The notes under the pieces were generated by a model. The model was not told the origin of the DNA and did not search any database. It was given only the letters and a program-made list of their open reading frames with translations. Both the position numbers and the translations under genes were made by a program. A DNA stretch of 64,000 bases from Basidiobolus meristosporus CBS 931.73 (taxonomy: Eukaryota; Basidiobolomycota; Basidiobolomycetes; Basidiobolales; Basidiobolaceae): contig MCFE01000151.1 of the NCBI GenBank assembly GCA_002104905.1, forward strand, positions 89,256 to 153,255, read 5' to 3'. Positions 55,811 through 64,000 of this stretch are shown here, piece after piece. The stretch's first letter is position 1; each line of letters opens with the position of its first letter.

Positions 55811-58595
55811 CTACTGTTGTAGCTTTGATACAAGAGTGTTTAGCTGAGGGGAATTTGTAGGTAAGTTAATAAGAAGTGATGATAGTTCTTCAGTGCTCAA
55901 GACACTGTTCAGTGGGAAGGGGGGTAGCAAGAGAGGTAAGAATGACTTGTGAGCAACATTAATGAGGGGAATGTGATAAGGATTGATATTCATCATAAAG
56001 GGAGTGTGCTGCTGCAGATATTGCTGCCAAAGGTCTGTCAAGTACTTCAGGTAGGCCAGCTTGGGTTTTTCTGACTGCAGAATATAGTGAGGAAACTTCT
56101 TGACTTCAGGATCTCCAAGTATAGTTCTCCAGCAGGAGCCAGGTGTTGTGTGGTGTGTTCTCTTCCAGGCCTTATCAGTGGGTTGTTGCAGTTGTGAAGT
56201 CTGAGGTATAATCTGGTTCTAAGGTAGAGAAGTCTGATCTTATAGGGCATAAACCCAAAAGCACCAAGAATAGCATGTCTGTAGGGGCATTCAGGCAAAT
56301 GAGGCACCAAGGAGGTAATGCACCATACTGCAAACTTGTCAAGCTTAGTGCAGTCTCTAGAAGTAAGAGAGAGAAGTGGTAAGCCAAATTCCAGGACAGG
56401 GAAGACAAACTGCTTGAGTAGAAGGAGGCACCTGGGAGCTGAAGTTGTAGGAGGAGTAACAGCCAGTAGCTTGTGGAGTGCCTGTCTTGCCAGGATAATT
56501 CTCTTCTTCAGATGTGATCCAGAGTCTAGTCCAGTAGGAAGGAAAAGAAAGCCAAGATATGTAGCAGAAACCTGAGCAGGTAGAGTGGAGTTCTCCAAGT
56601 TGATGGGAGAGCCCAAAGGTACTGTCTTTGCAATGGAAAGCCGGAGATTATTCTTCTGCAGATACTGGTGGATGGTCTGGGAGTCTTGTTGCACATTGGA
56701 GGAGGATATTCTGATGTCATCAGCAAAGAGAGTAACCAGGCAGTCAGCTGAGAGTCTTGGGAAATCATTCAGGAAGATGGCAAACAGTATAGGACCAAGC
56801 ACAGAGCCCTGAACCACTCCATTAGGAACTGAGAACACAGCTGATTGCTCACTTGGGTGCAGAATTCTTGCTTGTGGATCCAGAAACAGAGACCTGACAA
56901 GGAGGGTGAGAGAGGTACTGGAGAAGCATTGCAACTTGGACCAAAGCAGATTTCTGTCAACTGAATCAAAGGCCTTAGTATTATCAAACAGAACTGAGGG
57001 ATACTTGCACTGGAGAGAGTGATCTTGGCTAAGTATGACTGCATATTCCAAGGAGAGGCCAGGAACAAAGCCAAACTGTGCAGGATGAAACTTGAGGGAG
57101 TCAGAGTAGAGCTCCTGAGCAAGCAGAAGCTCAAGCACCTTTCTGCAGGTGGGCAGCAGAGATATTGGCCTGTAGGAGCTAGGATCCAGGTGCTTTCCTT
57201 TACCCTTGTACAGTGGCAGAACATTTGCAAAGGACCATTCCTCAGGAGTAGAAAGCTGGGCTGAGCATTGCTGAAACAGTGGAAGCAGAAGTGCAGACAT
57301 GGCCTTGGTACTAGTCTTCAGAAGCTCACAAGAGATTGTGTCCACACCTGGAGCAGTAGAGTTGGGAAGCCTCTTGAGCACATTATGGATTCTCCTTTGA
57401 TCAAGTGCAAGTGGGATGGGCAGAGTCTTGAAGTCAGGATGAAAGCCAGGAGTTGCGTACTGCTTTGTAGAGAAGAAGATGTTAGCCAGCTGTTCTGTTG
57501 AAGGTAACTTCCTGGAAGAGGGCCTCATTGCCCTGTAGAGTCTTGATACTGTTCTTGTTATAGAGTTGGAAGATTGCAGAGGCAAAGAACTCATAATATG
57601 ATCCCAGAGCTGAGTATGCAGAGTGTGGTGAATTGCCTTGGAGTGGTGCATTGCTGTCAGGAGGAGTTTCTCTGTTTTTGGGTTAGGGAAACTCAGGTAG
57701 CTTTGTTGCAGGGCTGAAACAATGGATTCCCATTTTCTTGAGGTAACAGCAGTAGTCTTGCATGGCAGTGTGAGGGAGGCAGACACCAGAATCAGATGCT
57801 TCACAAAGAGCAAGGCATAGTTGAGATCATCTGGCAGAGAAAGTTGCAAACTGGCAAGCTTCAAGTAGTTCCCAAAGTCTTTCTTCTGATTCTTGGTAGC
57901 TTTGTGGGTGAGCACAGTAAGTTTTGGCAGCTTCTTCTTCACAACTGGTTGCATAGAAAGGGACCAGGCTGGGTGGTCAGAGGCTCTCAAGGATCCTAGC
58001 TCAGCTCCAGAGAATTGCTTAACTTCATTCACAAAGTAGAGGGCAGCAGCAGAAGGGCAGATCCAGTCAACACATTTTTCTCAGATTGAGCACCTAGTGC
58101 TAGCAGATGGCTTTCTCTCAGGAAGTTCAGTAGGAATGTAGACCTTGGCTTCATTCTTGCAGTCAGAGTAGTCTTGTTCTCAGGATGGGGAATGTTGAGA
58201 TCTCCACGCAAGATAACAGGTGTTGATATAGATTGTTGGTATTGCCAAACCTTCTGGCATATAACTTGCACTTCCTGAAGGGCAAGACTTGGAGGCAGAT
58301 AGCAGAGCACCAGACTGATAGTTGGCAACTGGAGAGCAGCACAGTAAGGGGAGTAAAGAGGAACACAGAGCTGAAGAGTATTGATGGTAGAAGAGATGAA
58401 GTAGATAGAGGAGGTATTCTTTGTTCTAGGAGTAGAAAAGCAATATAGATTAGTCAAAAGTATAGAGGGTAGCTGGACATCAATCAAACACAGGAGGGAA
58501 AATCTTGAGAGAAGTCTCCCTAGAGTTGGTCTTGATGGCTGTATGCTGTTGCAGTTAAGCAACAGAACTCCAGGTAGTCAGGCAGAGGTTGTAGC
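55811..58595 (-). pseudogene. LINE ORF2: endonuclease and reverse transcriptase
   Basis: Three open pieces form one protein. 58562-58029 is the apurinic-type endonuclease region (LNCNSIQPSRP at the start, RGDLNIPHPENK as the metal-site motif). 58032-56047 is the reverse transcriptase, with SYRPISLLPTCRKVLELL, FDNTKAFDSVDRNLLW, GVVQGSVLGPILFAIFLNDF and the catalytic LFADDIRISSS. 56041-55811 is the C-terminus. A shift in an A-run near 58078 separates endonuclease from RT, and a one-base loss near 56174, where copy A has an extra G, cuts the C-terminus. No RNase H domain is seen. The layout fits an endonuclease-type LINE of the Tad/I/jockey sort; the clade is not resolved. Confidence 0.9.
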
Positions 58596-58944
58596 TGTTG
58601 TAAAAATTCGTATTTCCACCTAAATATTCACCTAACTTAGTCACTTAGATCATCACCTTCAAATCCTAGAGAATACTGACCAAATTCCTTGTTGGGATTT
58701 ACTTAGAATATTTTCACCAAAATGCCAGATACCCAGAACATGAAAATTCTCAAAGTTGTCCAAACAGCCCCAAACCTTGCACACATGATCTTGGGACCTT
58801 CCTTAACCTATTCTACATGTTTGTAATGCCAAGACCAGGTAAAAAGTATAATACTACTTTTACATTCAATAAATCATTAAGTGAAAACCACTTAATCTAC
58901 TTGTTCTCCCAATCACTTCCAATATCTCTAAGACTCTTACAACA
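58596..58944 (+). repeat. 5' LTR of the copia element
   Basis: 349 bp, TGTTGTAAAAATTCG ... CTTACAACA. Its last bases join directly to the primer-binding site. Confidence 0.95.
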
Positions 58945-58956
58945 GGTTATGAGCCC
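58945..58956 (+). other. Copia primer-binding site for initiator tRNA-Met (internal)
   Basis: GGTTATGAGCCC directly after the 5' LTR is the exact complement of GGGCUCAUAACC in the anticodon arm of eukaryotic initiator tRNA-Met. Drosophila copia is known to prime from such a half-tRNA. The same phrase sits next to the LTRs at 6186-6197 and 26611-26622. Confidence 0.75.
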
Positions 58957-61900
58957 CAAGCTGTCACTCTCTGCAATGTCTACTACTGCTATTACTGGAA
59001 TTTTTCCCTCTGCTGAAAAGTTGGATGGATCCAACTACCAAGTGTGGAAGGTGAAGATGAAGATGCTGCTACAAGAAAGAGGCCTTTGGGATATTGTCAT
59101 GGGAGAAGAATGCCCTCCTAAAAACGTGGGAGAGGAAGCCTTGAAGTACCAGAAGAAAGAACAAAGTGCCTTTAACTGCATTTGCCTTAATGTCAAGGAC
59201 AAATTGCTAATTCAATGCTCAAGAGCAAAAACGGCAAAGAATGCCTGGAAGGCATTAGAAGACACCTACCAGTCATGTTCAGCTGCCAAGAAAATGTATC
59301 TGAGAAGAAAATTCTTTACTACAAAGATGCTGCCAGGAGAAGAAATGAAAAATCTATTTAACAGAATTACCCTGCTGGTAAATGAGATGGAATCTGTGGG
59401 CATACCAACTACTGATGAGGATATGCTAGTTACCATCCTGAATAGCCTGACAGACGAGTTTAAGGGCCTTGTATCAGCCCTAGAGTCCAGAACTGAAGAT
59501 TTGACCTTAAATTACGTATATGGAAGGCTCCTGGATGAAGAATTAAGAAAATCAAGTGCCAATAAGAAGGAAGAAGAAAATGCTTTAATAAGCAATGATA
59601 ACCAACAAAGGAGGTACCCAAGACCCTACAAAGGCAACAGCAACCTATTTTGCAACTACTGCAAAAGGAAAGGACACACATCAGACCGGTGTTTCAAAAT
59701 GAGAGATTATCAGCAAAAGAAGCCTGAATATGGAAATGCTGCAACGACTGAAGATAGACTATTCATATCTGCACTAAATATGACCACAAACAAGGATTCT
59801 CAGATGTGGTATATTGACTCTGGAGCTTCTCAACACTTTACACACCAAAAAGAACTTTTTACCCAATATCAAGAAATTCCAATAAAGAAGGTTTTCATGG
59901 GTGACAATAGAACACTTGATGCAGTGGGAGAAGGAACTATCCAAGTAAACCTTAGAAGCAGTGAAGGAAGCCATACACTGACCTTTAAAGAAGTACTCTA
60001 TGTACCAGAAATAGCCAAGAACCTACTCTCTGTAAGCAAGGCCACAGCAGAAGGACTCAGTTTCAGTTTTGACAATTCTGGATGCAGGATCACTGATCAA
60101 AATGGTGCTCATATTGCTTTGGGCATCAGAGATCAGAATCTATACAAGTTGACTTATATTCCATCATATCTGGAAGCCAATATAAGTAACTTAAATGAAG
60201 AAACACCAATGCTTTGGCACAGGAGATTTGGGCACATCAATTTTGATTATTTGCGTAAAATGATCAAAGATCAGCTAATTTCTGGAGTGAAAATTGATCC
60301 CCCAGCTATTTTGGAGCACTGTGAAGCCTGCATATATGGGAAACAAGCCAGACAACTGTTCAAGAGCTCTGGGTTAATCAAAACTAAGAAAAAATTAGAT
60401 CTAATTCACTCAGATCTGTGTGGACCTATGCAAAATTTATCCTTAGGTGGGATGAAGTATTTAATCACTTTTATTGATGATTATACAAGATACACATGGG
60501 TCTACTTCATGGAGAGAAAGGAAGAAGCTCTGTCTAAGTTCAGGGAGTTTAAAGCCATGGTGGAGAGAGAAACTGGTGAAAAAATCAAGAAAATACGCTC
60601 TGACAATGGTGGAGAATATACCTCCAAACTCTTCATCCACTTCTGTAAAATTCATGGGATAAAGCAAGAGACTACTGTACCATACTCCCCACAGCAAAAT
60701 GGAGTAGCAAAACGAGCTAACAGATCAATAATTGATATGGCAAGATCCATGATCCATGATCAAAAATTATCCTATGATTTTTGGGCGGAATCAGTTGCCA
60801 CTGCTGTATATCTTAAAAATAGGAGTTATAACAGAATACTTCGTGATTCTACTCCATTTGAAGCATGGTATGGATACAGACCAAGTGCAGAACATCTAAG
60901 AATATTTGGGTGTACAGCATATGCCAAAAAACTGGCTGGAAATCAGTAAAATTTGAGCCAAAAAGTGTAAAATGCATATTTTTGGGCTACTGCAATGAGA
61001 GTAAGGCATACAGACTCTACAATACCAAAGCAAAGAAGCAGATCAAGTCCAGGGATGTGTTGTTTGATGAAAATTCAAAATTTTCACAAAAAATGACATC
61101 AGATGATGACAAAAACTTGATCTCAAGTCCACCAATTGTCAGGATTGAATCAGAGCAAAACAATGAAAATTTTTTCACTCCAGAGGACTCTACAACCGTG
61201 GTTCAGCCAGAATCAGTGCCCAGGAATATTCCAGAAGTGATCATTCCAGTATCAAATGCCCGGAGATCCAATTGGACAAGAAACAGCCCAAATTACTATA
61301 TCAAATTGGGTACAAACTTAGCCTATGCCTATTCAGTCCATATTGATGAACCCCAGACTGTAAAAGAGGCCCTAAATAGCCCTCAGACAAAGTTTTGGAG
61401 ATCTGCAATGACTGAGGAATATCAGGCCCTGATGGAAAATCAAACTTGGGACTTAGTCAAATTACCAATCAACCAAAAATCAATTGGATGCAGATGGGTC
61501 CTCAAGACAAAATACAAGGCTGATGGTACAATTGAAAGATACAAAGCAAGACTTGTAGCCAAAGGATACTCTCAAACAAAAGGACTTGACTATACTGAGA
61601 CCTTTGCACCGGTAGCCAAGTTTGATTCCATCAGATTAATATTGGCTATGGCAGCCAAATATAAGTTTTTTACTCATCAAATGGATGTAAAAACTGCATT
61701 TTTGAATGGAGAACTTGCTGAGGACGTGTATATGAACCAGCCTGATGGATTTGCTGACCAAAATAGCCCCCATTTGGTCTGCAAGCTTAAAAAGTCACTA
61801 TATGGTCTCAAACAATCACCAAGAGCCTGGAATTGCAAGATAGATTCTTATTTGGAATCTTTGAGTTTCAAAAGGAGTAATGCTGACTATAGTATATACT

Positions 61901-62919
61901 ATAAGCCAGATAGAGCAAATCCAGCTCTATTAGCTCTATATGTGGATGATCTTATTATAGCCGCCAATAACCTAGAAACATTGGAAGAGACTAAATCCAA
62001 CCTATCTAAGGAGTTCAAGATGTCCAATCTAGGAGGACTCAGTCACTACTTAGGGATTAAGTTCTCCATAGACAGAAGTACCCAGACTATTACCCTAAGT
62101 CAATCCAAGTATATTCAAGATATACTAAAGAAGTACAAAATGGAAGACTGTAAACCGGCAGCTACCCCAATGGAGACAAACCTTAACTTGGTCAAAACTC
62201 AACCAAATCAAGAGAGCTTGGTGCCATCTGAAAGCCCTGACTTTCCTTATCAATCTATGGTTGGCAGTCTGATGTATATCATGCTTGGAACACGTCCAGA
62301 TATCTCATATTCAGTGGGAGTTGTCAGCCAACATAATCAGAACTATGGATCTGATCATATTGCAGCAGTTAAGTGGATTTTTAGATACCTAAAAGGAACT
62401 GCTGATATCTGCTTAAGATACACTTATAAGGATTCAGAACAGGACCTTGTGGGATACTCTGATGCTGATTGGGGATGAAATTTGGAAGACAGAAGATCCA
62501 CCACAGGATACACCTTTCTTTACTGTAAAGGAGCAATTTCATGGAATTCAAGAAAGCAACCAACCATAGCACTTTCTACTACAGAGGCAGAGTATATGGC
62601 AGCCTGTAAAGCTACAAAAGAAGCAATGTGGTTAAGAAAGCTCTTTGCAGATTTAGGCCTATGTCAAAAAACGTCTTTTACTTTATTTCAAGATAATCAA
62701 GGATGTATACAATTAGGTAGAAATCCAACTTTTCATGCTAGAACCAAGCACATAGATATTAGACATCATTTCATACAAGAAGCTATAGAGAATAACTTAG
62801 TTAGCTTAGTTTACTGTCCTACAGAGGAAATGATTGCAGATATATTTACCAAACCATTAGCTAGAGACAAGTTTGAATATCTTAGGTCAAAATTAGGACT
62901 AGTCAGTATGAACATTTAG
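58949..62919 (+). pseudogene. Copia gag-pol polyprotein with one frameshift and one stop
   Basis: The likely start is ATG 58949, which lies inside the primer site (MSPKLSLSAMS). An upstream in-frame ATG at 58817 would be inside the LTR. Order: gag with KLDGSNYQVWKVKM; zinc knuckle CNYCKRKGHTSDRC; protease WYIDSGASQHF; integrase zinc region and core (IDDYTRYTWVYF, RSDNGGEY); RT with FAPVAK, MDVKTAFLNGEL and catalytic YVDD; RNase H with SDADW and STTEAEYMAA. Lesions: a one-base shift near 60940, a TGA at 62476-62478 within DADWG-NLEDRRS, and Lys in place of the integrase catalytic Glu at 60710-60712 (NGVAKRANR). It is therefore not autonomous. Confidence 0.93.
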
Positions 62920-62920
62920 C

Positions 62921-62930
62921 TGAGTGGGAG
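62921..62930 (+). other. Polypurine tract of the copia element
   Basis: TGAGTGGGAG immediately precedes the 3' LTR, just after the pol stop. The same tract lies next to the 3' LTRs of the copies at 23337 and 54374. Confidence 0.75.
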
Positions 62931-63280
62931 TGTTGTAAAAATTTGTATTTCCACCTAAATATTCACCTAACTTAGTCACTTAGATCATCACCTTCAAATC
63001 CTAGAGAATACTGACCAAATTCCTTGTTGGGATTTACTTAGAATATTTTCACCAAAATGCCAGGTACCCAGAACATGAAAATTCTCAAAGTTGTCCAAAC
63101 AGCCCCAAACCTTGCACACATGATCTTGGGACCTTCCTTAACCTATTCTACGTGTTTGTAATGCCAAGACCAGGTAAAAAGTATAAATACTGCTTTTACA
63201 TTCAATAAATCATTAAGTGAAAACCACATAATCTACTTGTTCTCCCAATCACTTCCAATATCTCCAAGACTCTTACAACA
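62931..63280 (+). repeat. 3' LTR of the copia element
   Basis: 350 bp, TGTTGTAAAAATTTG ... CTTACAACA, followed by the target duplication GTAGC. Confidence 0.95.
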
Positions 63281-63792
63281 GTAGCTTCTTCAGAGGCAGC
63301 ATTGACAATGTGACCTGCAGAGTCGCAGAGCTCTTCAAATGGTGCATCACTTAAGTCAGCAAGGAGGGAAATGGCATGATTCTTGAGGAAGTATGCCGCA
63401 TCATAGGAGGGGGCTTGTCTCTTGATGGCAGCAAAGAAAGACAGAATGGCAACATGGGCTGGAGGCTTGTAGAACAGTAGAGAGTCAGAGGATTCAGATT
63501 CTTCAGGCACTATCTTGAAGTCAGTTTTCAGCCAGTTAAGGTTCTTCTCCACAAAGGCAACAAATGGGTCAGCAATGTTTTGGTCTAGGATAACCTCCAG
63601 AATCTTCCCTTTTCTCCAGGCCAGGTTGACAATTCTTGAGAGCTGAATATTGCATGCCCTGAGTGCTTTCCTGATGTTGGAAATGGGAGTCCAGGGAACT
63701 TGCTTCAAGTACACCACAGTCCAGGTAGAAGCTGGTGGTAGGTTTGCTGGGGGCTTGTAAGTCCTTCTGTGTTGCAATGGAGCTGCAGTAGT
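63281..63792 (-). mobile_element. LINE copy 1, upstream part with ORF1 (5'-truncated)
   Basis: The minus strand from 63777 encodes ORF1: STWTVVYLKQVPWTPISNIR, ILEVILDQNIADPF, NHAISLLADLSDAPFEELCD. It aligns with residues from about 115 on of the ORF1 at 55733-54933; the coiled-coil N-terminus is absent, so the element is 5'-truncated. The frame runs into the copia LTR at 63280 and picks up again at 58595, where ORF1 would stop with TGA within about seven codons and ORF2 begins. It starts directly after the tail of LINE copy E. Confidence 0.85.
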
Positions 63793-64000
63793 CTTAGGGG
63801 AGGGAAAGTCACCAAGTTGGTGAAATCTTTATTTGAGTTAAGAACTAATCTAAGTACAAATAAAGAAGCCAATTAAGAGGTCTAGAACCTCTCTAATAAG
63901 TAATCTGACTTATGTTTTGTTTCATCTCTAATGTTTGTTTCAATAAAGTAAAGCTCATCAGGGGTAAATATAAAACTCAGGGGTTTTGAGGGAAGTACAA
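63793..64000 (-). mobile_element. LINE copy E, 3' end (continues past the window)
   Basis: Closely matches the 3' end of LINE copy D (53271-53500): the same double hairpin, the same TTCATCTCTAATGTTTG stretch and the same broken C-terminal coding remnant. It ends in a CCCTCCCCTAAG tail joined to LINE copy 1. Confidence 0.85.
63809..63865 (-). other. LINE 3' double hairpin (copy E)
   Basis: TCACCAA-G-TTGGTGA (63809-63823) and CTTTATTTG / CAAATAAAG (63827-63835 with 63857-63865). The loop between the second pair differs from copy D while the stem is unchanged. Confidence 0.78.

Larger units (their letters stand above)
55734..58595 (-). mobile_element. LINE copy 1, downstream part
   Basis: Downstream part of a non-LTR element whose upstream part is at 63281-63792; a copia element (58596-63280) splits it. 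It holds ORF2 endonuclease and reverse transcriptase regions, the double hairpin and a tail of CCCTAACCCTGACCCTAACCC type at 55734-55756. ORF2 has two one-base lesions. Confidence 0.92.
58596..63280 (+). mobile_element. Nearly complete Ty1/copia LTR retrotransposon
   Basis: LTRs of 349 and 350 bp, primer site, one gag-pol frame and purine tract. Flanks are GTAGC (58591-58595) and GTAGC (63281-63285), a perfect 5-bp target duplication. It inserted into LINE copy 1 near the ORF1/ORF2 boundary. The LTRs differ at about six positions plus one indel. Confidence 0.96.

Overview
The window is nuclear DNA of a fungus. Its single-copy genes have short spliceosomal introns (mostly about 50-80 nt, GTRNGT-like donors, CTAAC/CTAAT-like branch sites). 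The gene set is fungal: a PMT2-type protein O-mannosyltransferase, a PPZ-type phosphatase, Hse1, V-ATPase subunit e, a Gpt2/Sct1-type acyltransferase, a complex I 75 kDa subunit, a CIA30 protein, a tyrosinase and ethanolamine-phosphate cytidylyltransferase. I cannot place the phylum from sequence alone.

Layout. 1-15.5 kb is nested transposon DNA: Ty3/gypsy LTRs, one nearly complete gypsy element (6691-13895, minus strand) inside an older Ty1/copia relic, further copia pieces, and a degraded coding repeat of unknown type. 15.5-21.5 kb is mostly non-coding around one C2H2 zinc-finger gene. 21.5-27 kb is again repeats: a second copy of the unknown repeat and a decayed minus-strand copia element. 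27.7-50 kb is a transposon-free island of nine well supported genes: GPAT (-), NDUFS1 (+), CIA30 (+), PPZ (+), PMT2 (-), HSE1 (-), VMA9 (+), tyrosinase (+), ECT1 (+). At 51.7-52.4 kb a glutathione transferase gene is broken by a retrotransposon. From there to the right edge is a dense array of non-LTR retrotransposons (LINEs, all minus strand) with telomere-like CCCTAA tails, interrupted by two copia pieces, one of them an almost complete element with 5-bp target duplications.

How genes relate. NDUFS1 and CIA30 lie 400 bp apart on the same strand and both belong to respiratory complex I (subunit and assembly factor). GPAT and ECT1 serve glycerophospholipid synthesis. PMT2 acts in secretory glycosylation. 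HSE1 and VMA9 act in the endosome/vacuole system and share one intergenic region as divergent genes. These are ordinary housekeeping genes and I see no dedicated gene cluster.

The most notable signals are in the mobile DNA: (1) LINE copies joined head to tail exactly at telomere-like tails; (2) a conserved two-hairpin structure at five LINE 3' ends, whose variation mostly fits G-U pairing on the element's RNA strand; (3) a gypsy gag-pol frame of 1,646 codons whose only interruptions are four TGA codons, with LTR differences dominated by CpG transitions; (4) a copia primer site matching the anticodon arm of initiator tRNA-Met, with the gag start codon inside it; (5) an unclassified repeated protein-coding sequence.
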